The position numbers were made by a program, and so were the translations under genes. This document shows positions 17,355 to 25,058 of a stretch of DNA of 64,000 nucleotides, piece after piece (positions within the stretch are counted from its first letter, which is position 1; each line of letters begins with the position of its first letter). The stretch comes from Nitrospira sp. (GTDB lineage: Bacteria > Nitrospirota > Nitrospiria > Nitrospirales > Nitrospiraceae), in NCBI GenBank assembly GCA_016715825.1, contig JADJXO010000001.1, positions 1-64,000 on the forward strand, given 5' to 3'. The notes below the pieces were generated by a model. It saw only the letters and a list, made by a program, of their open reading frames with translations. It did not search any database and had not been told where the DNA came from.

Positions 17355-18103
17355 CGCAATTCAGTTCCTGGGTCGAAGCGTGTGAACACAGTTGTTCCGT
17401 TCCCAGGCGAAGAGCACCAGGATATCGTGCCATCCAGCAGCTTCGCTCGCTCCTCCATACTCAACATCCCGAGCCCATCCTTTCGACGTTTGACTTCTTC
17501 GAGGTCCATTCCAATTCCATCGTCGCACACGGTCAAGGAGATCTCGTCGGATGACACGACGAGTGTAAGGGATACTTGTGACGCATTGGCATGGAGTCCC
17601 ACATTCCCCAAACTTTCCTGTGCGATTCGATATAAGCACGTCGCCAATCGCAACGGAATGGAGTCGGCCGATCGGGGCTTCGTGAATCGAGCGCTGATGC
17701 CGGTGCGCTTCACGAAATCATTGAGGTAACGTTGGAGGGCTGTGACGAGCCCAAGGTCCTCCACCGTTGTTTGATGGAATCGATAGGCAAGCCCACGGAC
17801 GTCGTCGGATAGTTCACTCACATGCCGCCGGATCACGCGGATCCGCCGGCGGATGACGGATGGGGAGTCCGGGAGATTTCGGCTCAGCGTGTCGAGTTGG
17901 AGGCCGATCGCCCCAAGGCGCTGGTTCACGTCGTCGTGAAGATCGCGCGAAATCCGCCGCCGCTCTTCGTCCTGGACCGTGAGCAATTTTCCGGCTAACG
18001 TGCGGACATCATCCCGATATCGGTTTTCGGTCTCTTTTTTTTCTGTCGACGCACGCTCCTGATCGAGTGGCAATGCGCCCTGGTCCGGAGCCTGTTTCAT
18101 AGC
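17351..18103 (-). CDS. Soluble sensor histidine kinase, NarX/DegS-type (HisKA_3)
   Basis: Phosphorylates the overlapping NarL-type regulator (inferred from overlap). The 250-residue protein starts with a charged coiled-coil region of about 60 residues. Then come the dimerisation and phosphoacceptor motif RRISRDLHDDVNQRLGAIGL (His near residue 67), the N-box ESLGNVGLHANAS, and G-boxes DDGIGMD and GLGMLSMEERA. There is no membrane segment and no recognisable sensor domain, so the signal is cytoplasmic or delivered by another protein. ATG 18103 is preferred because GAGGAG lies 12 bases upstream; an in-frame start at 18148 adds 15 residues. Confidence 0.85.
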   Translation of the reverse strand, partial: AMKQAPDQGALPLDQERASTEKKETENRYRDDVRTLAGKLLTVQDEERRRISRDLHDDVNQRLGAIGLQLDTLSRNLPDSPSVIRRRIRVIRRHVSELSDDVRGLAYRFHQTTVEDLGLVTALQRYLNDFVKRTGISARFTKPRSADSIPLRLATCLYRIAQESLGNVGLHANASQVSLTLVVSSDEISLTVCDDGIGMDLEEVKRRKDGLGMLSMEERAKLLDGTISWCSSPGNGTTVFTRFDPGTELR

Positions 18104-18285
18104 ATCACACTCCTCGTTCACCTTACGGCGTCTGGGAGGCTTATGCAACGTCTCTCGTCGAGCCTGAGAGGACTGAATGGAATGGGCCCAGATCCGTTAG
18201 CGAGGCATAGCGGGGGGGAGAAACCGTGGGGGGGTGCGTACCCCGTCGCTGTAGTGAGGAGGTTCCGGGTCGAGCAAGCTTGGTA

Positions 18286-18361
18286 TGGTGCGCCCGACAG
18301 GACTTGAACCTGTAACCTTCTGATCCGTAGTCAGATGCTCTATCCATTGAGCTACGGGCGC
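18286..18361 (-). tRNA. tRNA-Arg (anticodon ACG)
   Basis: A complete cloverleaf on the minus strand. The acceptor stem GCGCCCG pairs with CGGGCGC, the D arm is GCTC/GAGC, and the anticodon stem TCTGA/TCAGA has loop CTACGGA, giving ACG (read as ICG). The T arm is CAGG-TTCAAGT-CCTG. The 3' CCA is encoded in the DNA. It lies upstream of the histidine kinase gene on the same strand. Confidence 0.96.
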
Positions 18362-18791
18362 ATGGCGTCTGTCGCGTTCAGACATGGGGGTAAAGGTCAA
18401 AGGCCTGGTCGAGAAGCACAAGTGCAGGTCACAACCTTACCTTAGAGCTCACCGGGACGAATGGTTATACAGTTCTCGAAGTGGGGGGGTCAAGTGAGGA
18501 ACGTCGATGTAGAGAGGAGCTCAAACCTCAGCCGTTTCGAAATATGCCGAAGGCTTTCTAGAAGATGCGCTTGCGGACTTCGTTCGAGTAGGCACGCTCA
18601 TCCCCGCCCCACTGTAAGCTGAATCAACGTATGGCAAACACAGAGTGAGAGTTGTGAGCAAGGTATTCGAGCGGCGTAGGCTGACTCCTACGGCAGGGTG
18701 CGTAATTGTGCACGCTGCGTATGTATCTGAACTCGGTCTCTCCAGCCTTGGGGGGGGGGTGCTGTATAGAGGAGAGCTCAATGGGGAAGGA
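18362..18791. other. Gene-free stretch between tRNA-Arg and a terminator
   Basis: About 430 bases without a credible gene. A minus-strand frame of 121 codons crosses it, but it is low-complexity, matches no family I know and runs through the terminator hairpin. A short palindrome, CGTAGG-6-CCTACG, lies at 18674-18691. Two similar 15-base stretches (TAGAGAGGAGCTCAA and TAGAGGAGAGCTCAA) flank the region at its two ends, possibly the scar of a duplication. Confidence 0.4.
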
Positions 18792-18837
18792 TCAAAAACT
18801 TGGGGGCTTTCATCACGAGAATGAAAGCCCCCAAGTT
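18792..18837 (-). terminator. Strong rho-independent terminator
   Basis: A perfect 17-bp stem (18797-18813 with 18821-18837, including CTTGGGGGCTTTCAT) with a 7-base loop. On the minus strand it is followed by TTTTT. It ends transcription of the repeat-protein gene about 55 bases upstream of it. The stem is long and GC-rich in its centre. Confidence 0.88.
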
Positions 18838-18892
18838 GACTCGATTGCTCAATCAGGCAAGGATTCAACAATCCGTACTTGGACACAACGCT

Positions 18893-19138
18893 TTAGTGGC
18901 CGCCCTTGTGCTCGTCCTTCTTGTCGTCACCAAATGTATCGGCATGGCCACCCTTCTTTTCCTCTTTCTTGTCGTCGCTATACGTGGCATGCCCGCCCTT
19001 CTTCTCTTCTTTCTTGTCATCGCTATAGAGGACATGGCCGCCCTTCTTCTCTTCCTTCTTATCATTGCTAGCGAAGGCCGGGGCGTTAAAAGTCATTGCG
19101 ACTGCCACTGCCATAGCTGCCATCAACACACGTTTCAT
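18893..19138 (-). CDS. Small secreted Lys/Glu/Gly/His repeat protein
   Basis: An 81-residue protein of unknown function. A signal peptide of about 23 residues (MKRVLMAAMAV...APAFA) precedes a mature part of some 58 residues. The mature part is built almost only from four tandem units of about 15 residues, core DDKKEEKKGGH plus a short linker such as ATYS or VLYS. The last unit reads DDKKDEHKGGH. The very hydrophilic, presumably disordered chain with a His at the end of each unit could bind metal or polyanions; that is inference. The gene has its own sigma-54-type promoter, 5' hairpin and strong terminator, so it is a stand-alone transcript. Confidence 0.82.
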   Translation of the reverse strand: MKRVLMAAMAVAVAMTFNAPAFASNDKKEEKKGGHVLYSDDKKEEKKGGHATYSDDKKEEKKGGHADTFGDDKKDEHKGGH

Positions 19139-19169
19139 AAGGAAACCCCCTGTGAAAAATTAAAAATAG

Positions 19170-19187
19170 GTGCCACCCATTTGGCAC
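19170..19187. promoter_or_regulatory. Inverted repeat GTGCCA-6-TGGCAC in the leader of the repeat-protein gene
   Basis: A perfect six-base dyad lies between the predicted transcription start and the ribosome site of the small repeat-protein gene. A further TGGCAC occurs at 19193-19198 with 11-base periodicity. It may be an operator or an RNA hairpin; the sequence does not decide. Confidence 0.4.
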
Positions 19188-19202
19188 TAGCTTGGCACAT
19201 GA

Positions 19203-19218
19203 TGCAAGGGTAGTGCCA
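19203..19218 (-). promoter_or_regulatory. Sigma-54 (-24/-12) promoter
   Basis: Minus-strand TGGCACTACCCTTGCA matches the sigma-54 consensus TGGCAC-N5-TTGCA with exact GG-to-GC spacing. The predicted start is near 19192, giving a leader of about 50 bases before the ATG at 19138. Transcription would need an NtrC-family activator; one such protein is encoded at 27044-28405, though no link between them is shown. The palindrome TGCCATGGCA at 19310-19319 lies about 100 bases upstream, where an activator site could be. Confidence 0.72.
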
Positions 19219-19333
19219 TTGATACTCGAATTGCAAGGTGAAAAAAGAAGATGCAGGCTTTAGCGGATTCCCAAGACCGTGTGTGGGTGCCGGAGCGGCC
19301 CTCGTATCATGCCATGGCAGACTAGGGGGGAGG

Positions 19334-19528
19334 TCATCCACCTGAGATCACCGGTCTGATTTCGATCTGATCCTGATCCGACAGCATCTCGTCTTCTGTG
19401 GCCAATTCGTCTCCCCGAATGACTAAGTGTGCTTCAGCGACGAGATTCAGGTCTCGGAGCAATTCCTTCACTCTCTTCGGTCCTTTGACTTCGATCGTGC
19501 GTGCGGGATGATTCAGTTGTACGTGCAT
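19334..19528 (-). CDS. ThiS/MoaD-like sulfur-carrier protein
   Basis: A 64-residue beta-grasp protein ending in the Gly-Gly tail (PVISGG) that is adenylated and thiocarboxylated in this family. Seen: VQLNHPARTIEV, KRVKELLRDLNL, and LSDQDQIEIRPV before the tail, the ThiS layout. The sulfur-transfer pathway it serves is not evident because no thi or moa gene is nearby. No ribosome site precedes the ATG, and a promoter-like pair ends six bases upstream, so the message may be leaderless. An in-frame extension to 19699 overlaps the neighbouring gene and shows no similarity. Confidence 0.72.
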   Translation of the reverse strand: MHVQLNHPARTIEVKGPKRVKELLRDLNLVAEAHLVIRGDELATEDEMLSDQDQIEIRPVISGG

Positions 19529-19534
19529 GGGAGG

Positions 19535-19564
19535 ATGATAAGCGACCGGACGAACGAAGGGCAA
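19535..19564 (-). promoter_or_regulatory. Candidate sigma-70 promoter of the ThiS-like gene
   Basis: On the minus strand TTGCCC (-35) and TATCAT (-10) are separated by 18 bases. The -10 box lies six bases before the ATG, which would place the start of transcription at or next to the start codon. It overlaps the space just after the upstream nucleotidyltransferase gene. Confidence 0.3.
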
Positions 19565-19611
19565 GGGGAGATCGTACTCGGAGGAACGCACAATGTGAGA
19601 AAAGAAGCCGG

Positions 19612-20997
19612 TTAGCAGGGCGCGGCAAGCTTGTGCTTTGCGAAACTGAGGCCTTCCTCTAGCGTCCCAAATTCTCCATCCAGTTGAGCCTCGTAGCACT
19701 CATCAAGCAGTCGGCCCATTTCAGGACCAGGCTGAACTCCTAATTCCAACAAGTGCCGCCCCATCAGAATGGGGACCGGGGCCTGATGCGCAACGTCCAG
19801 CTGCTTCGCTCGGTTCAGTAACCACTCGCCGGCTGGGAATCCATCAAAGACCTTTGGCGGCCGGCCTGCATGATCGGCCCTCGCTACGCGCACTAAACGG
19901 TCAAGCCGTTTCACTTGTCTGGCGAGCCGACGGACGGCGCTGTCAGAGGCTTGTGCATCATAGAGTGTGCGGGGACGGAGATGGCACAAGACCAAGGGCA
20001 GCACCCCGTCTATGATGTCCTGCTGGTTGGTGAGCCGTTCGAGAAAGCATCGCGTCGGGTCCTCGCCCGCCGATTCATGCCCGCGCGAGGTAATATGCTC
20101 GTAATCCTGTCTGGTTGTTGCTGGTTTGCCGAAGTCATGGGAGAGGATCGCCAATCCGACGATCAGATCGTCCTCCTCGTTGCCGGATCGCTCACCGGCA
20201 AACCAATCCAGACAGTGGAGTGTGTGGATCCAGACATCCCCTTCAGGGTGCCATAGCGGATCTTGTGGACAGTCCTGAAGTGCCGCAAGCTCCGGATAGA
20301 ACCGCAGCCACCCGCAGTCGCGCAAGAAGTGCAACCCCCTAGACGGTTTGCAGCCCTGAAGAAGAAGTTTTTTCCACTCCTCCCACAGACGTTCACGGGG
20401 CTGACTGTTCTGTGAGAGGGTTCGGCACAGCTCCACGGTCTCCGGCGCAGCGGTGAATTCAAAGCGGGCGCACAACTGCATCCCACGCAGGACACGCAGC
20501 GGATCTTCGGTAAACTGTGGCGACACGTGCCGCAAGATACGTGCGTGGAGGTCATCACGCCCATTGAAGGGGTCACGAAGCTCTCTCGTGTCCGGGTCCC
20601 ACGCCATGGCATTGATGGTGAAGTCCCGTCGGGCCAGGGCATCGTCGATCGAGATGTCAGGATCCGCCTGTCGCACCAGAGTAGGGATCGAGGTCGTGCT
20701 GCTGGGAAGGATGCGGGAGGGAATGGAAATGTCGATGGGCAGACCTTGCAGTTTGAAGACCGCGAACGCCTTGCCGACGAATTGGACGGAGAACTGTTCG
20801 GACAACAGCGCGTGGAGTTGCCCTGGTGGAAGACCCGCGACTTCGAGGTCCAAATCGCGCGGCTGTCGCCCGAGTACCAAATCGCGGATACAGCCGCCGA
20901 CCAGCCAGGTTCGTCCGCCATTGCGACGAACCAGTCGCTCAATCTTGCGGAGCGTCGCGGATAGCGTGGGATCTTCAAGGCGAAAACGGACCGGCAT
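19612..20997 (-). CDS. CCA tRNA nucleotidyltransferase / poly(A) polymerase family protein with HD domain
   Basis: A class II nucleotidyltransferase of 461 residues. Seen: WLVGGCIRDLVLGRQPRDLDLEV with the catalytic DLDL, then RRDFTINAMAWDP, PLRVLRGMQLCARF (RNA and nucleotide binding) and an HD-type region LAILSHDFGKPATT, with HITSRGHESAG further on. It would add or repair the CCA end of tRNAs, or add poly(A); the two cannot be told apart safely here. The three tRNA genes of the window already encode CCA, so repair or RNA tailing is likely. It starts directly beside the galT stop, in the same orientation. Confidence 0.85.
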   Translation of the reverse strand: MPVRFRLEDPTLSATLRKIERLVRRNGGRTWLVGGCIRDLVLGRQPRDLDLEVAGLPPGQLHALLSEQFSVQFVGKAFAVFKLQGLPIDISIPSRILPSSTTSIPTLVRQADPDISIDDALARRDFTINAMAWDPDTRELRDPFNGRDDLHARILRHVSPQFTEDPLRVLRGMQLCARFEFTAAPETVELCRTLSQNSQPRERLWEEWKKLLLQGCKPSRGLHFLRDCGWLRFYPELAALQDCPQDPLWHPEGDVWIHTLHCLDWFAGERSGNEEDDLIVGLAILSHDFGKPATTRQDYEHITSRGHESAGEDPTRCFLERLTNQQDIIDGVLPLVLCHLRPRTLYDAQASDSAVRRLARQVKRLDRLVRVARADHAGRPPKVFDGFPAGEWLLNRAKQLDVAHQAPVPILMGRHLLELGVQPGPEMGRLLDECYEAQLDGEFGTLEEGLSFAKHKLAAPC

Positions 20998-22002
20998 CTA
21001 GGGCTCCGCTTCCCTCAGGAACCTCGCGGCCTCTTCCGGGGAGACCGGATTGATGTAAAAACCGGTACCCCACTCGAAGCCCGCCACTTGAGTCAGTTTG
21101 GGGATGATCTCTAGGTGCCAGTGATAGTAGTCGCCGGTTTTTTCGTGAAGCGGCGAGCTATGGAGGATGAAGTTGTAAGCCGGATGGGCCAAAACTTTAT
21201 CCATACGACGGAGCGACTCTGACAGGATGGGAGCGAGCAATTCAAATTGAGCTTTTTGGCTATCTTCAAAGTATGCGGCGTGGCGTTTGGGCAGAATCCA
21301 CATTTCAAACGGGAAGCGTGGGGCGAAGGGCGTCACGCACAGGTACTCTGGATTTTCAGCGACGATCCGATCACCGTCTGAGAGATCTTGCCGAAGAATG
21401 TCGCAATAGATGCAGCGTTCCTTCTGCTGAAAGTGAGTGCGGCATCCGTCGAGTTCATCCTGTACGCTGGTCGGGACGATCGGCAAGGCGATGAGTTGGG
21501 AGTGGCTATGTTCCAACGTAGCCCCCGCCAGCGCGCCATGATTCTTGAACACCAGGATGTAGCGGAGCCGGACGTCCTTTCTCAGGTCGAGCATGCGGTC
21601 GCGATAGGCCCACAGGAGGTCTTCAATCTGCTTGGCCGGTAGGTCGGCCAGACTTTCGACATGGTTGGGGGTTTCAATGATGACTTCGTGCGCTCCCACG
21701 CCGTTCATCCGGTCGTACAACCCGATTCCTTCACGGCCCATGTCGCCTTCGACTTGAAGCGCGGGGAACTTATTGGGAATGACACGGACACGCCAATTCG
21801 GCGAGTTGGGCTCGCCCGCTTGAGGACGATAGGCCATGATTTCTTTCGGCGTGAGCCGCTCCTGTCCCGGACAAAATGGACAGAGGGTTGTGGCCGTAGG
21901 TTTAACCGGCTGGCATTTGACAAAATCGTGTGGGCGTCCATTCCGTTCGGTGGAAATGATCACCCAGCGGCCGACGATCGGATCACGTCTTAAATCTGGC
22001 AT
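20998..22002 (-). CDS. galT: Galactose-1-phosphate uridylyltransferase family protein (GalT)
   Basis: A HIT-superfamily nucleotidyltransferase of 334 residues. Seen: DPIVGRWVIIS near the start, the zinc site CPFCPG, RVIPNKFPAL, CIYCDIL and YHWHLEIIPK near the end. The active-site motif reads HSHSQ where classical GalT has HPHGQ; the nucleophilic His is kept. Such variants also include enzymes acting on other sugar phosphates, so strict galactose specificity is not certain. It lies between the GH57 gene and the nucleotidyltransferase gene on the same strand, suggesting a role in alpha-glucan or sugar-nucleotide metabolism. Confidence 0.82.
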   Translation of the reverse strand: MPDLRRDPIVGRWVIISTERNGRPHDFVKCQPVKPTATTLCPFCPGQERLTPKEIMAYRPQAGEPNSPNWRVRVIPNKFPALQVEGDMGREGIGLYDRMNGVGAHEVIIETPNHVESLADLPAKQIEDLLWAYRDRMLDLRKDVRLRYILVFKNHGALAGATLEHSHSQLIALPIVPTSVQDELDGCRTHFQQKERCIYCDILRQDLSDGDRIVAENPEYLCVTPFAPRFPFEMWILPKRHAAYFEDSQKAQFELLAPILSESLRRMDKVLAHPAYNFILHSSPLHEKTGDYYHWHLEIIPKLTQVAGFEWGTGFYINPVSPEEAARFLREAEP

Positions 22003-22011
22003 TGATTCCTC

Positions 22012-22115
22012 CGTAAAACGTAAAAAAGTAAAAGGTGAACCGTAAAAAGTTTGGCTTCTTGGACATGGGAAAATGACGATTGATTTCTACACGTCACTTT
22101 TCACGTTTTACCTTT
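22012..22115. repeat. A/T-rich ACGTTTTAC-type intergenic repeat
   Basis: Degenerate copies of GTAAAAcGTAAAA and AAAGGTGAACCGTAAA on one side, and TTTTCACGTTTTACCTTT on the other, form an imperfect inverted repeat between galT and the GH57 gene. Similar (TCACG)-rich runs occur at 26228-26262 and 42155-42189. No function is evident. Confidence 0.4.
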
Positions 22116-22124
22116 CATCTTCCA

Positions 22125-24326
22125 TCATACTCTCCACAGTTCGGCCTCAAAGTTCGGTCCAGGCACGGTTAGGACCGCGGGTTTGGGGCCAGGATAGCGG
22201 GCTATTTCCAGGTTATGCTTGCGGACGACAATCGAGAGCTGCATGGTCTGAGCAGGTTGAAGCTGAATGTCCTGCCAAGGAATCGCTAGCTCGATGATCG
22301 AGCGAGCGCTGATCGTTACATACCGTCCGATCTCTTGCCACGTGCTCGCCGCGATCTGTTGAGACAGAATGAATTCCTCAGCTTCTGGCAAGGGCAGGGG
22401 AAAGCTGAGGTGAAAGGGGGCTTGTGGGCCGTGAAGGGCTATCACAACGTCGAGGTCAGTTCGCTTCATAACTGTTTCATCGGGGTCGAGCCTGATCACG
22501 AACTCATCCTGACTCCAGCCGAACCGGATGGCCGAAAAGATTCGATCGGCCTTCCACATGGCCCCCAACGGAGGCTGCGTCGTGATGCTGCCGGCGCCGT
22601 GCCACTCGAAAAAATCGGTCACCAGACCATCGAGTGTAGGGGTGATCCAACGGACCGGTTGTTGGACCAGGTTGGATTCAGTGCCGATCCCCATCATACA
22701 GATCGGTTGGTTCAGCTGATCGGGAGGGTGCTGGCCCATCAGGGTCCACACATTGCGGAGATGTGTTCTGAAAAGCCGGTCGAACTCCGGTTTGAAGTCG
22801 GTGTCGAAATCGTCTCCGTACCACCAGAACCAATCACTGCCTTCAGCGGCGTACAGTTCCTGCCATGCGGCTTGGACGCGATCGGGAGGAAGTTGGGGGG
22901 CTCTCTCCATGAGCGTGGAACGGGTGTGGCCTAGCAGATCCCATCCTCGATTGTCTTCATGGTGCCCGATCCAGATTTTGTAGTCAGCATTGATCCACGA
23001 GCCGGAGTGGAGACAAGGAAGGTGCTGAGTCGGGGGAGTCGAGGCGATGGCTTCGGATATCGTGGAGGTTTGAGTGGTGCTCTGCCCAGCTTGGTCCATA
23101 TCATGATTGGTGAAGGCTTGGTACAGGAGTGACAGAAACCGTTCGCCTCCGTCGTGATAATGTTCCCACGGGTTTTCGCCATCCAAAATGATCGGGACGA
23201 TGACTCGATCGAGCGGCGTTTCCTGCGCGATGTGGTGTAGTCGTCGGAGGATATCTTCAGCTGCGGATTCTGCGGTCGTCTTATGGTAGATAAATCCAAA
23301 GGCATCGGAGATGTCACGGTCACGAAAGAGGATGGTCAGCGATTGTTCAGCCGGTCCAACCTGATAGGGTTGATACAGCGCGGACTGCCGATGCCATGGT
23401 TGTTGGCACATCGCCAGAGAGCGAGCGAGGATACCTTCATCGGTCGCCAGCCAGCGAAGGCCGGTTTGGAAGACAAGAGGAAGCAATTCCGGGCAGACGG
23501 ATCCCTCTGAAGGCCAGAGGCCTTGGGGAGGACGACCGAATGTCGATCGATGGAACTCCACCGCCTGCCGAAGTTGGGCTTCCGCATCCTCGCGCGCTCG
23601 AAAGCGAGCCGGCAGGGGAAGGTCCGGCCTCGCGCGCCGGTTGATATCCGTATCGATCACGAGTGGAAGGATGGGGTGAAAAAACGGCGTCGTGGTCAGC
23701 TCGATCTGCCCACGCTCCATGAGGTTCCGGTAGAGAGGAACAATCTCTTGCACGGCGAGCCGTTGAATCGATAACACCTCATGTTTGTCCTCTTCGGTGA
23801 AGCCTCGATTTTTCTGGCGTAATGTGGCCAATCGGAGATATCGTCGAATGGTGCCGTATCCGAACCAGGCCAGGTTGTGCCAGACTTGCAGGTCCAACAG
23901 CTCCTGCGTGGAAAACTGACAGGCGATGCGACGAAGATCATGCTCATGGAGATCCAAGCCTCGTTTCACCAGCAGCTCTTGGTATCGTGGGTAAGGTTGG
24001 ACCATCGTCGCCCAATTGGCGGAAAAGAAGTGACGGACCAGAAACGCTTTTTCTTCCACCGTCAGGTTTGTCGCTGGTCGTTGGGCATGTTCGAGAAAAA
24101 GGTCGCGAACCTTGCCGTTGCCGATTTCTTCCAACTGTAAGAGGAGTGACGGAGTAAAATTGAACGTTGCATGAACCGTTGGATGCTGTTCCAGGATATA
24201 GGCCATATCGTAATAGGATTTGGTCGCATGCAGGCGCACCCAAGGCATACTGGCTGAGCCAGCCAGCGGGTCGGTGTAGTACGGCTGGTGCATATGCCAG
24301 AAAAAACACACGTGGATCTGTTTCAT
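22125..24326 (-). CDS. Glycoside hydrolase family 57 protein
   Basis: A predicted alpha-glucan-active enzyme (amylase, branching or transferase type) of 733 residues, without a signal peptide. Seen: VCFFWHMHQPYY at the start (GH57 region 1, with the HxHQP motif), NFTPSLLLQLEE, GLWPSEGSVCPE carrying the probable nucleophile Glu, RDRDISDAFGF, and ILDGENPWEHYHDGGERFL with the second catalytic acid. A C-terminal beta-rich region follows. ATG 24326 is used because homology starts there and GAAGGGAG lies upstream; an in-frame ATG at 24362 adds 12 residues. The substrate cannot be set from sequence alone. Confidence 0.85.
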   Translation of the reverse strand: MKQIHVCFFWHMHQPYYTDPLAGSASMPWVRLHATKSYYDMAYILEQHPTVHATFNFTPSLLLQLEEIGNGKVRDLFLEHAQRPATNLTVEEKAFLVRHFFSANWATMVQPYPRYQELLVKRGLDLHEHDLRRIACQFSTQELLDLQVWHNLAWFGYGTIRRYLRLATLRQKNRGFTEEDKHEVLSIQRLAVQEIVPLYRNLMERGQIELTTTPFFHPILPLVIDTDINRRARPDLPLPARFRAREDAEAQLRQAVEFHRSTFGRPPQGLWPSEGSVCPELLPLVFQTGLRWLATDEGILARSLAMCQQPWHRQSALYQPYQVGPAEQSLTILFRDRDISDAFGFIYHKTTAESAAEDILRRLHHIAQETPLDRVIVPIILDGENPWEHYHDGGERFLSLLYQAFTNHDMDQAGQSTTQTSTISEAIASTPPTQHLPCLHSGSWINADYKIWIGHHEDNRGWDLLGHTRSTLMERAPQLPPDRVQAAWQELYAAEGSDWFWWYGDDFDTDFKPEFDRLFRTHLRNVWTLMGQHPPDQLNQPICMMGIGTESNLVQQPVRWITPTLDGLVTDFFEWHGAGSITTQPPLGAMWKADRIFSAIRFGWSQDEFVIRLDPDETVMKRTDLDVVIALHGPQAPFHLSFPLPLPEAEEFILSQQIAASTWQEIGRYVTISARSIIELAIPWQDIQLQPAQTMQLSIVVRKHNLEIARYPGPKPAVLTVPGPNFEAELWRV

Positions 24327-24435
24327 CGGCAGGGCGCTCCCTTCACCGGGGAAGTATGTCATAGGGGGCGTGAGCGGGCAATCAGCGGGCCGGTTTGAGT
24401 CCTGTCGTCATACAAACGATTTTAGAGGAACTGCA

Positions 24436-24834
24436 ATGCTGTCGTTGCTTCGATACTGGGGACCGGTGTGTGCCTATGCCGGATTGATCTTTTATCTGTC
24501 TGCTCAGTCTCACCCCGAGGATAATCTGCCCGATTTCGTGTTCGATCTAAGCGACAAGGTCGTGCATGCCATTGAGTATGCGGTGCTTGGTCTGTTGTGT
24601 TATCGGGCCCTTCGTGGCGGATCCAGCGATTCGTGGCGGCAACAGGCGATTCCTATGGCCATTCTGTTGGCGTCGGTCTATGGGGCCAGTGACGAAGTTC
24701 ACCAAGCATTTGTTCCGTTTCGAGAGTCGAGTTGGCTCGATTGGGTCGCCGATACGGTCGGCGCTGCAATCGGTGTTCTTGCCATGCACCGAACGGTCAA
24801 TTTCAGGCCGGCTGACTCGATTCCAGAACCATAG
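24436..24834 (+). CDS. VanZ-like membrane protein
   Basis: A 132-residue protein with about four membrane segments. Seen: the family motifs FYLSAQS, DKVVHAIEYAVLGLL, and the conserved GASDEVHQAFVPFRESSWLDWVAD followed by GAAIGVL. VanZ-family proteins are small inner-membrane proteins of mostly unknown function. AGAGGA lies seven bases before ATG 24436. It diverges from the GH57 gene. Its stop codon overlaps the left end of a palindromic repeat element. Confidence 0.85.
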   Translation: MLSLLRYWGPVCAYAGLIFYLSAQSHPEDNLPDFVFDLSDKVVHAIEYAVLGLLCYRALRGGSSDSWRQQAIPMAILLASVYGASDEVHQAFVPFRESSWLDWVADTVGAAIGVLAMHRTVNFRPADSIPEP

Positions 24835-24990
24835 CAGTCTGCTGAAAAAATTGGTTTGTGCGCTTCGAAGGGCTCAGCACGAACGGAAATCATCAGTACG
24901 CTGAATAACCACTCCGTTCGTCCTGAGGTTCTCGAAACCTGTGGTGAGTTCATCGAACCGGATGAACGGAGGGTTTTTCAGCAGAATGCT
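24833..24990. repeat. Palindromic repeat element with terminal inverted repeats (REP/MITE-like)
   Basis: 158 bases bounded by 17-base inverted ends (AGCAGTCTGCTGAAAAA at 24833-24849 and its complement with one mismatch at 24974-24990). The interior can fold into a long hairpin: CTCAGCACGAACGGA faces TCCGTTCGTCCTGAG with one mismatch, extended by TTCGAA/TTCTCGAA-type arms. There is no coding capacity. It resembles dispersed non-autonomous or REP-type elements of environmental bacteria and starts inside the stop codon of the VanZ gene. Confidence 0.6.
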
Positions 24991-25020
24991 GGCCATACCT
25001 CGACCGAATGCGGTGTCTTC

Positions 25021-25049
25021 GTGACAAGTTCTCGGGTGCTCGGTATAAT
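25021..25049 (+). promoter_or_regulatory. Sigma-70 promoter of amgK, leaderless
   Basis: GTGACA (-35) and a perfect TATAAT (-10) are separated by 17 bases. The -10 box ends nine bases before ATG 25059 and no ribosome site is present. Transcription probably begins at or within a few bases of the start codon. Confidence 0.62.
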
Positions 25050-25058
25050 CCCTCAGCT

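Noticed and set aside
18521..18886. 121-codon minus-strand reading frame
   Set aside because: Low-complexity translation, no similarity known to me, and it runs through the terminator hairpin of the repeat-protein gene.
18900..19066. Tandem 45-bp repeat considered as a CRISPR-like array
   Set aside because: The repeats are in frame, have no spacers of uniform length, and encode a signal-peptide protein.
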